Positions 6,061-14,515 of a stretch of DNA of 19,512 nt are shown here, in pieces. Origin of the DNA: Chloroflexota bacterium (lineage in GTDB: Bacteria; Chloroflexota; UBA5177; JANWHV01); the NCBI GenBank assembly GCA_025924845.1, contig JAICHN010000044.1, positions 1-19,512 of the forward strand, in the 5' to 3' direction. The notes below the pieces were generated by a model, which made no database searches, was not told the origin of the DNA, and saw nothing but the letters and a program-made list of their open reading frames with translations. The first letter of the stretch is position 1, and the number at the start of each line of letters is the position of its first letter. The position numbers and the translations under genes are program-made.

Positions 6061-6972
6061 ATGTCGAGCGTGATCGGAGTCCGGCGACGACGAATGAATC
6101 GCCTGCAAGCACGCCGGATCCTCATTGGCTATCTGTTTGTCCTGCCCAGTCTCAGCGTGCTTGGCCTTTTCGTCGTCTGGCCGATCATTCAGACCATCTG
6201 GATGAGCTTTAACAACGTCGATTTTCTCAACCAGTCCAGCATGTGGATAGGGGCGGACAATTATCGTGGGCTGGCATCCGATAGCCGCTTCTGGAACGCC
6301 CTACGAAATACGGCGTTCTACACGCTCGGGGTTGTTCCGGTGGGCCTTATCCTCTCCTTGCTTGCCGCTCTGGCGCTGGCCCAGCCGCTGCGCGGGCGCT
6401 CCCTGTTCCGCGCCGGCTTCTTTTTGCCCGTGGTGAGTTCGTTCGCCGTCGTGGCGATCGTCTGGCAGTTTTTGCTGAACCAGGACATCGGCATCCTTGC
6501 CTACTGGTCACGCATCCTGCATTTGCCGGCCGCTGCCTGGCTCAACAGCACCGTGTGGGCGCTGCCGGCGGTAATCATCGTCGGTATCTGGAAGGGTCTT
6601 GGCTTCAACATGGTGATCCTGCTGGCCGGGATAATGGGTATTTCAGACACCTACTATGAGGCGGCGGCGATCGACGGGGCCGGGCCCTTCACGCGGTTCT
6701 TCCAGATTACGCTCCCCATGCTGAGACCCACCGCGCTCTTCGTCCTGGTGATGGCGGTCATCGGCTCCTTCCAGGTGTTCGACCAAGTCTACGTAATGAC
6801 TCGCGGCGGGCCGCTGTTCAGCACCGAGACGATCGTGACCTATCTGTACCACCAGGGATTTGAACTCTATCAAATGGGTTATGCCTCGGCTATCGCCGTG
6901 GTCCTCTTCGTCATCCTGCTGGTCTTAACCTTCTTCCAGCTGAAGTTTCTGCGGTACAACGATGTCGACTAA
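6061..6972 (+). CDS. Sugar ABC transporter permease, MalF/UgpA type
   Basis: The 303-residue inner-membrane protein has about six hydrophobic segments, including LFVLPSLSVLGLFVVWPII near residue 20-45, a stretch near 85-110, FLPVVSSFAVVAIVWQFLL, LPAVIIVGIWKGLGFNMVIL, TALFVLVMAVIGSFQVF and a C-terminal IAVVLFVILLVLTFF. The cytoplasmic EAA loop that docks the ATPase is clear: YEAAAIDGAGPFTRFFQITL (EAA-x2-DGA-x8-LP). The ATG at 6061 is preceded by AAAGGA about 10 bases upstream. It pairs with the downstream MalG-type permease, with which it overlaps by 11 bases, indicating coupled translation. No ATPase gene follows; see the separate finding. Confidence 0.94.
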   Translation: MSSVIGVRRRRMNRLQARRILIGYLFVLPSLSVLGLFVVWPIIQTIWMSFNNVDFLNQSSMWIGADNYRGLASDSRFWNALRNTAFYTLGVVPVGLILSLLAALALAQPLRGRSLFRAGFFLPVVSSFAVVAIVWQFLLNQDIGILAYWSRILHLPAAAWLNSTVWALPAVIIVGIWKGLGFNMVILLAGIMGISDTYYEAAAIDGAGPFTRFFQITLPMLRPTALFVLVMAVIGSFQVFDQVYVMTRGGPLFSTETIVTYLYHQGFELYQMGYASAIAVVLFVILLVLTFFQLKFLRYNDVD

Positions 6973-7861
6973 CCCTACTCCTGACAACGTGGCTGTATCA
7001 CCGGTGGGTATGGCCGCTCGCGCGCGGACTCGAGCCCGAAGCCGACGTCAAATAGGCCATGCGGTGCTCTATATCGTGCTGATCATCGCCACGCTCGCCA
7101 TGATTTTTCCGTTCATCTGGATGTTGCTCACCTCGCTGAAACCCGAATCCGAAGTAGTACGCTACCCACCACAACTGTGGCCGAACGTCTGGACCCTGGT
7201 TTCCTATGAGAACATATGGTCGCGCGTCCCGTTTGCGCGCTTCTTTCTAAACACGCTCATCTTCGCGGGCGGGGTTACCTGCATCTCGCTGTTCCTGGAT
7301 TCGCTCACGGCCTATGCCGTGTCACGGTTGCGCTTTCCAGGCCGTGACGCGATCTTTCTAGGCATCCTGGCCTTGCTGATGGTGCCGTTCCAGGTCACCC
7401 TGGTTCCTCTGTTCAATCTCGTCTTTCAGTTCGGTTGGCTCAACACCTACGCGGGACTGATCGTGCCGCGGGCAACCAACGCCTTCGGTATCTTTATGTT
7501 GCGCCAGTTCTTCATTACTGTTCCCACCGAATTGGATGAGGCGGCGCGCATCGACGGCGCGGGCGAGTTCGCCATCTACTGGCGGATCATCCTGCCGCTC
7601 TCCAAGTCCGCGCTCGCTACCCTCGCCGTGTTCCACTTCATGTACAACTGGAACGACTTCCTCTGGCCGCTGGTCATCACCACCTCCAGCGACATGGAAA
7701 CGCTGCCCGCAGGCCTGGCGCTGTTCATGGGCCAGCACGTTGTCGAATATTCATTGCTCTGCGCGGGCGCGGCGCTGGCCCTGGCGCCTCTGATCATCGC
7801 GTTTTTTGCCGCGCAACGCTATTTCGTGCAGGGCATCACGCTCGGCGCCGTGAAGGAATAA
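6962..7861 (+). CDS. Sugar ABC transporter permease, MalG/UgpE type
   Basis: The 299-residue integral membrane protein is the second half of the translocation channel. After a basic cytoplasmic N-terminus (ARARTRARSRRQ) it shows about six membrane segments: VLYIVLIIATLAMIFPFIWM, FFLNTLIFAGGVTCISLFLD, IFLGILALLMVPFQVTLVPL, one near YAGLIVPRATNAFGIFML, FHFMYNWNDFLWPLVI and LLCAGAALALAPLIIAFF. The EAA loop is DEAARIDGAGEFAIYWRIIL, followed by P. FMYNWNDFLWPL is characteristic of the MalG group. The ATG at 6962 lies inside the end of the upstream permease gene (11-base overlap). The GH51 gene starts 4 bases after the stop codon, so the transporter and the intracellular hydrolase are made together. 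Confidence 0.94.
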   Translation: MSTNPTPDNVAVSPVGMAARARTRARSRRQIGHAVLYIVLIIATLAMIFPFIWMLLTSLKPESEVVRYPPQLWPNVWTLVSYENIWSRVPFARFFLNTLIFAGGVTCISLFLDSLTAYAVSRLRFPGRDAIFLGILALLMVPFQVTLVPLFNLVFQFGWLNTYAGLIVPRATNAFGIFMLRQFFITVPTELDEAARIDGAGEFAIYWRIILPLSKSALATLAVFHFMYNWNDFLWPLVITTSSDMETLPAGLALFMGQHVVEYSLLCAGAALALAPLIIAFFAAQRYFVQGITLGAVKE

Positions 7862-7865
7862 TTTG

Positions 7866-9944
7866 GTGAGTTCCAGTGAATCCGCCGGACCGATGTCCGC
7901 CTCAATCCAGGTCGATCTCGCGAAAGTGATCGGCAAGGTCCATCCACACATCTTCGGGCACTTCATCGAGCATCTGGAAGACTGCATCTCTAACGGACTG
8001 TGGGCTGAGCTCCTGCAAAACCGGAAGATGGCTGGACACGACGCCACCTACTACGGCGTGGTCGCCGGCTGGAAGCCGGTGGGCACCGACACGGTGCGTA
8101 TACACCGGCGTCCCTACCGAGGCGATGACGAACAAGCCCACCATGCCGGCCCTGTCGCCTTCGTCCACGACAACACACAGTATTATGTGGCGGGCGACTT
8201 TGGGCGCGGGCAAGCGCAGCGCGTAGATATTCGGCGCGCCCTGAATCGACCCTGTGGGATTGGACAGGATCATCTTGGTCTCCGTGCCGGGCAACCTTAC
8301 ATCGGCTATGTCGTCCTGCGTGCGCGGGCGATCACGCGGGTCACGATCGCGCTGGGCAATCAAACCCATGAGATCGAGGGGATTGGGGACGAGTGGCAAC
8401 AGTTCCCGTTCACCTTCGTGCCGGATAGCGCGGCGGATGATGCCCTGTTTTCGATCACGACCGATCAGCCGGGCACGCTCTGGATCGGTCTGGCCTCTTT
8501 GATGCCCGGCGATAATCAGGCCGGTTGGCGGCGCGACGTGTGCGATCTGGCCCGCGCGCTCAAGCCGCCGATCATTCGCTATCCCGGCGGCAACTTCGCT
8601 TCGGCGTATCATTGGCTCTACGGCATCGGGGAGCGTGGCCGGCGCCCCGTCCGCCTGGACCGCGCCTGGCAGACTTTTGAGCCGAACGACGTCGGCACCG
8701 ATGAGTTCATGACGCTCTGCCGGCTGTTAGACGCGGAGCCCTATTTGTGCGTGAATATGGGCGACGGCACGCCCGAAGAGGCCGCCGCCTGGGTGGAGTA
8801 CTGCAACGGCCCCTTAAGCTCGCACTATGGAGGGATGCGCGCGGCGAACGGCCATCCCGAGCCGTACAACGTGATCTATTGGGGTCTGGGCAATGAGGTA
8901 TACGGGAACTGGCAGGTGGGTCACGTGGACGCCGAGACGTACGCCCATGACTGCGTGAAGTGGGCGCGCGCCATGCGTGCCGCTGATCCCGGGGGAGGGC
9001 AGCGGCTCAAGCTGCTTGCCGTGGGCGCCACCCCCGACTTCTGGCCGGAGTGGAACGAGGCCGTGGTACGGATCGCGGGCGAGCACATTGACTACATCAC
9101 CCTGCATCATTATGCCCAGGCCGACGAAGATGCATCGCGCGACGACCAGTATTGGCTGGCGGTCACGGCGCCCTCGCGTATCGGCGACCTGATCGCGGCG
9201 GCGCGCACCACGATTGATGCACACGCGGCAGGCGGAAAACGGATCCCCATCTCATTCGACGAATGGAACGTCATTCATCGCCACGCCAAATATCCCCGGG
9301 TGACCGCCAATGGAGACTGGCCCGCGATCGAGCACCAGGCGCTGTTCACTACGCTGGGTGAGCAGGTTGGCGTCGCCCGGCAAGAATACGCCCTGGTCGA
9401 CGGCTTGTATGCCGCCTTGTTTTTCAATGTCCTCCTCCGAAACGCCGACCATGTGACCATGGCCAACCAAGCCCAGCTGGTGAACCTATTCGGCCTGATC
9501 GAGACAGGCCCTGTCGGCGCCTACGGTACGGCGGAGTATCACGCCTTCCGGCTGTACGTCGAACAGAGCGGTCCCATCGCCTTGACGGTACGCGTGGATT
9601 CGCCGACCTTTGAGGTCCGGGCAACAGGCAACCTGCCGGCGCGGCAGGGGGAGCCGTACCTCGATGTCGCGGCGACGCGTGACGACGCACGCCGGAAGCT
9701 CTGGCTGCACGTGGTCAACCGCCATCCTCGGGAAGCAATTGCGGCTCGGATCGAAGTCGGCGCCGACATCACTGAGGCAGTACACCATATTCTGGGTGGG
9801 GGCGGGCCCTGGACGCGCAATTCCTTGACCGATCCCGACGCTGTTGCCGTACACTCCGCGAGCCTAGACTGGGTTGGCTCCGGCCCGCTCACGTTCCCGT
9901 CCTGCTCGGCCTCCTCAATCGAACTGACCCTGGCGGAGCCCTGA
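7866..9944 (+). CDS. abfA: Alpha-L-arabinofuranosidase, glycoside hydrolase family 51
   Basis: This retaining hydrolase releases non-reducing terminal alpha-L-arabinofuranose from arabino-oligosaccharides. No signal peptide is visible, so it should act on imported substrate in the cytoplasm. Motifs: HPHIFGHFIEHLEDCISNGLW near the N-terminus, RYPGGNFASAYHW at the barrel start, WGLGNEVYG with Glu344 as acid/base, ITLHHYA, and ISFDEWNV with Glu466 as nucleophile (numbering from the GTG at 7866). At 692 residues it is longer than the common ~500-residue bacterial form. The extra ~170 residues (about 60-225) between the N-terminal strand and the barrel look like the carbohydrate-binding-like (CBM4/9-type) insert seen in some GH51 subgroups. 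The GTG at 7866 has AAGGA 8 bases upstream; TTG 7863 and ATG 7893 are alternatives. A C-terminal beta-sandwich (about 540-690) is expected. The gene follows the MalG-type permease gene immediately. Confidence 0.95.
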   Translation: MSSSESAGPMSASIQVDLAKVIGKVHPHIFGHFIEHLEDCISNGLWAELLQNRKMAGHDATYYGVVAGWKPVGTDTVRIHRRPYRGDDEQAHHAGPVAFVHDNTQYYVAGDFGRGQAQRVDIRRALNRPCGIGQDHLGLRAGQPYIGYVVLRARAITRVTIALGNQTHEIEGIGDEWQQFPFTFVPDSAADDALFSITTDQPGTLWIGLASLMPGDNQAGWRRDVCDLARALKPPIIRYPGGNFASAYHWLYGIGERGRRPVRLDRAWQTFEPNDVGTDEFMTLCRLLDAEPYLCVNMGDGTPEEAAAWVEYCNGPLSSHYGGMRAANGHPEPYNVIYWGLGNEVYGNWQVGHVDAETYAHDCVKWARAMRAADPGGGQRLKLLAVGATPDFWPEWNEAVVRIAGEHIDYITLHHYAQADEDASRDDQYWLAVTAPSRIGDLIAAARTTIDAHAAGGKRIPISFDEWNVIHRHAKYPRVTANGDWPAIEHQALFTTLGEQVGVARQEYALVDGLYAALFFNVLLRNADHVTMANQAQLVNLFGLIETGPVGAYGTAEYHAFRLYVEQSGPIALTVRVDSPTFEVRATGNLPARQGEPYLDVAATRDDARRKLWLHVVNRHPREAIAARIEVGADITEAVHHILGGGGPWTRNSLTDPDAVAVHSASLDWVGSGPLTFPSCSASSIELTLAEP

Positions 9945-10083
9945 ACCGGCTGGATGATCGAAGGGCAGCGCGAGTGCGGGGATTAAGGCAGCGCCGGCCG
10001 CGGAGCTTTGCAGGGCGCGGGACCGTTATATCGAGAAGGACACTCTGAGCCGGGATCTTCCAAGCTATGAAGTGGAGCGAGTA

Positions 10084-11931
10084 ATGAGCGAGCACAGTGC
10101 CGAGACCCTACATCCACGTCCCCAAAAGGCCCGAGCGCATTGGACCGATCTCGGCGGTGTATGGAAATTCGCCCATGACGATGCCGACCAGGGCCTGCGT
10201 GAAGGGTGGCCGGGCCGAGACGAGGTGTTCCAAGGCCGAATCACGGTGCCCTTTCCTCCCGAATCACCGGCGAGCGGAGTTGGCGAAACGGGCTATCACC
10301 CCGTGGTGTGGTACCGGCGCACCTTCTCGGCCGTGAACCGGAGGCCCCATGAGCGGCTGATCCTGCACTGCGGCGCCATCGACTACCGGGCGCGGGTCTG
10401 GGTGAACGGCCGGCTGGTCGCCATGCATGAAGGGGGGCACACGCCCTTTAGCGCCGACATTACCGACGTGCTGGTGCCCGGTGACGAGCAAACGCTGGTG
10501 ATCCGGGCCGAGGATCAGCCGCGTGACCTGGCGCAACCTCGCGGCAAACAGGATTGGCTCGACGAACCGCACGCGATCTGGTATCACCGCACGACCGGGA
10601 TCTGGCAACCGATCTGGCTGGAAGCGGTGCATCCAACGCATATCACCACCCTTCGCTGGACTCCGAGTACCAATCCAGGGGCGCTCAGCCTGGACCTTAC
10701 CCTGCGACGCGCCTCCGACCACCCGCTGCGGGCGCGCGTGCGCCTGTCGCTCCACGGGAGGACCCTGGTGGATGACACCTACGCGGTTGAGGGGAGGGAG
10801 GTGACACGCGCCATGGTGCTCACCCCTGCCGGCACGGGCCTCGAGGCCGATCAGCTCTTTTGGTCCCCCGATCATCCCAATCTGATCGAGGCGACAGTCA
10901 GCCTGATTCAGGGCGAGGAGGTGCTTGATGAGGTCCAGAGCTATGCCGGTCTACGCAGTGTGGGTACCGATCACGGCCGCTTCTATCTCAATGGCAGGCC
11001 CACCTATCTTCGCATGGCGCTCCATCAGGGCTATTGGCCGGAGTCGCACCTGGCCGGACCCAGCGCCGAGGCGCTGCGCCGTGAGGTGGAGCTTGCCCTG
11101 GAACTGGGTTTGAATGGACTGCGCATCCACCAGAAGGTCGAAGATCCGCGCTTCCTTTACTGGTGCGATCGTCTGGGCCTGCTGGTGTGGGGGGAGATGG
11201 CCAACACATTTATTTTCTCCACGGAGGCAGTCACTCGCCTGACCCGTGAGTGGCTGGAGGTGCTGGAGCGGGACTATAGTCACCCATGCATCGTCGCCTG
11301 GACGCCGCTCAATGAATCCTGGGGCGTGCCCAACCTGCGCGAGGATGCCGCACAGCGCCACTTCCTGCGGAGTCTCTACCACTTGACCAAGACATTGGAC
11401 CTCACGCGGCCCGTAATCGGTAACGATGGCTGGGAGCAGTTGGAGACCGACATATTCGGTATCCACGACTACAGCTTTTCCGGTCCTACCCTGACCAATC
11501 GGTACGGGACCGCCGAAGCCCTGGCCAATACGCTGGCTCATGTGCAGCCGGGTCTTCGGGTGCTTGCGCTTAGCGGGGCGGTAGCCGAAGGCACGCCGTT
11601 CATGCTCACCGAGTTCGGCGGGATCAGCTATCGGCCGCAAGCCGGTGAACGCTGGTTCGGCTACGGCACAGTGGGTGACCGTCCAACCTATCTGGCCAAG
11701 TACAAGGAGTTGGTTGAGGCGGTGCTGGCCTGTGCGCCCATCGCCGGCTTTTGCTACACCCAGTTAACCGACACTCGACAGGAGACCAACGGCCTGCTCA
11801 CCGAGAACCGCGAGCACAAGCTCGATCCGGAGGCGATTCGAGCGATCAATCGGGGGCCGGCCGCATCTCTGGCCGGAGACGCGATCATACAACTGCGGAA
11901 GAACCAGGAAGCCGAGCCGGGAAGCGAGTAA
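10084..11931 (+). CDS. Glycoside hydrolase family 2 enzyme, substrate uncertain (beta-galactosidase/glucuronidase-like)
   Basis: The 615-residue product has the GH2 order: N-terminal jelly-roll sugar-binding domain (about 15-190; includes HTPFSADIT and HAIWYHRTTGIWQPIWLE), an immunoglobulin-like domain (about 195-295) and a TIM barrel (about 300-600). The acid/base is Glu411 in WTPLNESWG and the nucleophile is Glu510 in FMLTEFGG. Also conserved are FYLNGRPTYLRMALHQGYWP and GLNGLRIHQKVEDPRFLYWCDRLGLLVWGEM, split here as separate motifs. The ATG at 10084 has GGAG 6 bases upstream; the GTG at 10072 is an alternative. No signal peptide is visible, so it is probably cytoplasmic. GH2 covers beta-galactosidase, beta-glucuronidase, beta-mannosidase and alpha-L-arabinopyranosidase activities; the sequence alone does not decide. 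Being 139 bases after GH51 on the same strand suggests it completes breakdown of an arabinose-containing oligosaccharide such as an arabinogalactan fragment (inference). Confidence 0.9.
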   Translation: MSEHSAETLHPRPQKARAHWTDLGGVWKFAHDDADQGLREGWPGRDEVFQGRITVPFPPESPASGVGETGYHPVVWYRRTFSAVNRRPHERLILHCGAIDYRARVWVNGRLVAMHEGGHTPFSADITDVLVPGDEQTLVIRAEDQPRDLAQPRGKQDWLDEPHAIWYHRTTGIWQPIWLEAVHPTHITTLRWTPSTNPGALSLDLTLRRASDHPLRARVRLSLHGRTLVDDTYAVEGREVTRAMVLTPAGTGLEADQLFWSPDHPNLIEATVSLIQGEEVLDEVQSYAGLRSVGTDHGRFYLNGRPTYLRMALHQGYWPESHLAGPSAEALRREVELALELGLNGLRIHQKVEDPRFLYWCDRLGLLVWGEMANTFIFSTEAVTRLTREWLEVLERDYSHPCIVAWTPLNESWGVPNLREDAAQRHFLRSLYHLTKTLDLTRPVIGNDGWEQLETDIFGIHDYSFSGPTLTNRYGTAEALANTLAHVQPGLRVLALSGAVAEGTPFMLTEFGGISYRPQAGERWFGYGTVGDRPTYLAKYKELVEAVLACAPIAGFCYTQLTDTRQETNGLLTENREHKLDPEAIRAINRGPAASLAGDAIIQLRKNQEAEPGSE

Positions 11932-11939
11932 AAGCGAGC

Positions 11940-12632
11940 CTAACGGCGCAGCACCTCCACGCTGTCGGCGCGGCCCACCACGACTTGCTCGGTCATGCCG
12001 AGAAAGAGGCCGTGTTCGACCACGCCGGTCAACCCCTTGATGACAGGGCCAAGGCTTGGCAAGTCGGTGCCCTGGTCAAATCGGCAATCGAGAATATAAT
12101 TGCCGCCGTCGGTCAAGAAGGGCTTATCACCGCTCATCCGCCGCTCGGGAAGTGCGCCCAGGGTACGGAGGGCGCCGCGGGTGAGGGTCCAGCCGAAGCA
12201 GACGACCTCAACCGGTACGGCGGTATGGTCGCCTAGCCTGTCCACCACCTTGTTGGCGTCCACCACAATGACGAAACGGGCCGCCGCCGAAGCCACTACC
12301 TTCTCGCGCAATAGGGCCCCGCCAAGGCCCTTGATCAAATTAAGGGCTGGATCGACCTCATCGGCGCCGTCAATCGCCAGATCGAGCCGAGGATGTTCCT
12401 CAAGGGAGCATACTTTAAGCCCGAGCGAGAGCGCCAGGTTACCCGTGGCTTCCGAGGTAGGAACACCCTCGAAGCGCAGCCCATCCTTCGCGCGGCGGGC
12501 CAGGGCACGAACCACAAGTGTAGCTGTGCTGCCGGAGCCAAGGCCAAGCACCATTCCATCCTCGACCAGGCCGGCGGCATAATTCGCGGCGCGTTCCTTC
12601 ATCGAGGAAACCTCGGCGGTGTCGGTGCTCAT
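11940..12632 (-). CDS. rpiA: Ribose-5-phosphate isomerase A
   Basis: This cytoplasmic enzyme interconverts ribose 5-phosphate and ribulose 5-phosphate in the non-oxidative pentose phosphate pathway. The 230-residue product is of normal length. Family motifs are GLGSGST (30-36, phosphate loop), PTSEAT, DLAIDGADEVDP (Asp88, Asp91) and KGLGGALLREK (Lys101, Glu110). Asp88, Asp91, Lys101 and Glu110 align at a constant offset of seven with E. coli Asp81, Asp84, Lys94 and Glu103. The ATG at 12632 has GGAAGGGA about 6 bases upstream; a TTG two codons earlier is less likely. The gene is convergent with the GH2 gene (8 bases between stops) and divergent from the family 5 importer operon. A pentose link to the neighbouring arabinan genes is plausible but not proven. 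Confidence 0.96.
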   Translation of the reverse strand: MSTDTAEVSSMKERAANYAAGLVEDGMVLGLGSGSTATLVVRALARRAKDGLRFEGVPTSEATGNLALSLGLKVCSLEEHPRLDLAIDGADEVDPALNLIKGLGGALLREKVVASAAARFVIVVDANKVVDRLGDHTAVPVEVVCFGWTLTRGALRTLGALPERRMSGDKPFLTDGGNYILDCRFDQGTDLPSLGPVIKGLTGVVEHGLFLGMTEQVVVGRADSVEVLRR

Positions 12633-12722
12633 CGGCAATCCCTTCCGTTTTCCGCCATGGTATCACCGAATGCGCCCCGGGGAGGGGGAAAGGATGCCGT
12701 CGGCGGTCGTGGAGCTACGGGA

Positions 12723-12752
12723 TTGCATCCACTGAACTCTTGCTCGTATAGT
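12723..12752 (+). promoter_or_regulatory. Candidate promoter of the family 5 importer operon
   Basis: TTGCAT (12723-12728), an 18-base spacer and TATAGT (12747-12752) form a plausible sigma-70 promoter about 100 bases before the GTG of the binding-protein gene. Downstream, TTGACG occurs twice (12775-12780 and 12797-12802 region), offering possible alternative -35 boxes but without a good -10 partner. The region 12633-12854 also has to hold the rpiA promoter on the other strand, which I could not place. Confidence 0.4.
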
Positions 12753-12854
12753 ACTGTCAGGTTGTCAGGCCATTTTGACGTTCGGACTTCGCTGTCTTGA
12801 CGCTATGCAATCCCCGTCTTCACGGCGGTAGTTATTTCTTTCAGGGAGGACATC

Positions 12855-14492
12855 GTGCGGCATCGTCGGAACATCACTCCCGCCCAAGGCGCTATGGACG
12901 ACATCGAGCGCTCTTATCAGGCCGGCAACCTCTCGCGGCGCCGCTTCGTCGCCGCCTTGGCGGCGGCCACAGCCACGTTGACCTTCGGCGGTTCACTAGG
13001 TACGGCGCGGGCCGCGGCCGAGCGGCGAGCCGAGGTGCTTGACGGGCTCGTCGCCCCTCGTATGGGCGGTACGCTCAAGGCGGGCCTGACCGGGCAGCCG
13101 GATCAGCTCGACCCCGCCACCTCCTCCGTATATACGGCGGCCCAGATCTACGACAACATCTTTGATAAATTGTTGGTACTCGATCGGAACGGCAAATTCC
13201 TTCCCGCCCTGGCCACCTCCTGGCGACAACTCGATAGCAAAACGTGGCAGTTTAATCTGGTGCATAACGCCGTATTCCACAACGGCGAACCGATGACCGC
13301 TCAGGATGTGCGGTATACCTTCCAGCGCATCCTCAATCCTAAAACGGCAAGCGCCTACACGCCGCTGTTTTCGGCTATCGCCAACGTGCAGGTGGTAGAC
13401 AAGTACACTGTCCGGTTCCATCTATCGGCGCCGTTCGGACCATTCCTGACCAACCTGGCCGCGAACGGTGAAATCGTCAATGAAAAGGCCATTTCCTCGC
13501 TCGACCCCAATCGCCACCCCATCGGGACCGGCCCCTTCAAGTTCAAAGAGTGGGTGACGAGCGATCATGTCACGCTCGATCGCTGGCCAAGCTACTACCA
13601 GGCCGGTCATCCTTACCTTAACAGCATTGTCTTCCGAGGTATGCCGGTGGATGAAAGCCGCCTCGCCGCGCTGCAAAGCGGCGATGTGAATTGGGTTGAT
13701 GCGGTGCCGCTGCAAGATGTAACCCGGCTTCGCAAGGGTACCAATCCCGTGTTCATGACCGCCAACAACGCCGGACTCCCCGATTTTCTCACCTTTGTAG
13801 TCGACAAACCGCCGTTCAACAACAAGAAGCTGCGCCAGGCAGTGGCGTGGGCGATAGACAAGCGGGGGATCCTGGCTCTCGCCTATTCCGGGGTGGGCGA
13901 GGTCGGCTCCGAGGAAGTACCGACCGGAAGCATCTGGTATACGAACGGCGACCCCTATCGCGCCGGGCCGAATCTCGCCAAAGCTCAGCAGCTTTTGCAC
14001 GAGGCCGGTTACCCCAATGGGCTCACCATCGAGTATCTTGGTTTGCCGGAGTATCCCGAATTGCTCAAGACCGGGGAGATCGTCAAGGAGCAACTGGCGC
14101 AAATCGGTATTACCATGAACATCGTTCAACTGGAGGTCGATCCCTGGAGCAACCGACTGGTCAAGAAGCAATATCAAGTTACGTCGGCCTATCAGGAGCG
14201 GACCATCGACCCCGACAATTTCTACAGCCTCCTCCTCACCCACGAGGCAACCTTGAACTACACGGGCTACAACAATCCGGCGTTCGACGCTTTGGTGCGC
14301 CAGGCAAAACAAACCTCCGATTTCAAAACGCGAAAGAGTATTTACGCCAAGCTTCGGGCGATTATGTTCGAGGACGTACCCAATATCTTTGTCCACTATG
14401 AAACGCTGAACTATGCCATGCAGCCCCGCGTCCAGGGCGTGCAGGTGCTACCCTCCCTGGAACTGCGGTTTAAGGATGTCTGGCTAACCTGA
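12855..14492 (+). CDS. ABC transporter substrate-binding protein, family 5 (OppA/DppA-like), Tat signal
   Basis: The 545-residue extracytoplasmic binding protein starts at GTG 12855, preceded by GGGAGGA about 4 bases upstream. The N-terminus carries a twin-arginine motif, SRRRFV at residues 27-32, then a hydrophobic run (AALAAATATLTFGG) and a small-residue region with GTARA before the mature part, so export is probably by the Tat route. There is no lipobox cysteine. Family 5 hallmarks are GGTLKAGLTGQPDQLDPATS, FHNGEPMTAQDVRYTFQRIL, HPIGTGPFKFKEW, LRQAVAWAIDKRGI and TIDPDNFYSLL. Family members bind di- and oligopeptides, but some (for example in Thermotoga) bind oligosaccharides. Placement beside an arabinan-degradation locus leaves the substrate open. 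It heads a five-gene operon with both permeases and both ATPases. Confidence 0.93.
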   Translation: MRHRRNITPAQGAMDDIERSYQAGNLSRRRFVAALAAATATLTFGGSLGTARAAAERRAEVLDGLVAPRMGGTLKAGLTGQPDQLDPATSSVYTAAQIYDNIFDKLLVLDRNGKFLPALATSWRQLDSKTWQFNLVHNAVFHNGEPMTAQDVRYTFQRILNPKTASAYTPLFSAIANVQVVDKYTVRFHLSAPFGPFLTNLAANGEIVNEKAISSLDPNRHPIGTGPFKFKEWVTSDHVTLDRWPSYYQAGHPYLNSIVFRGMPVDESRLAALQSGDVNWVDAVPLQDVTRLRKGTNPVFMTANNAGLPDFLTFVVDKPPFNNKKLRQAVAWAIDKRGILALAYSGVGEVGSEEVPTGSIWYTNGDPYRAGPNLAKAQQLLHEAGYPNGLTIEYLGLPEYPELLKTGEIVKEQLAQIGITMNIVQLEVDPWSNRLVKKQYQVTSAYQERTIDPDNFYSLLLTHEATLNYTGYNNPAFDALVRQAKQTSDFKTRKSIYAKLRAIMFEDVPNIFVHYETLNYAMQPRVQGVQVLPSLELRFKDVWLT

Positions 14493-14515
14493 GGTTAGGT
14501 AGACCGGAGACCACG

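Noticed and set aside
13422..14396. 324-codon minus-strand frame opposite the family 5 binding protein
   Set aside because: Shadow of a well-supported gene on the other strand; no motifs.
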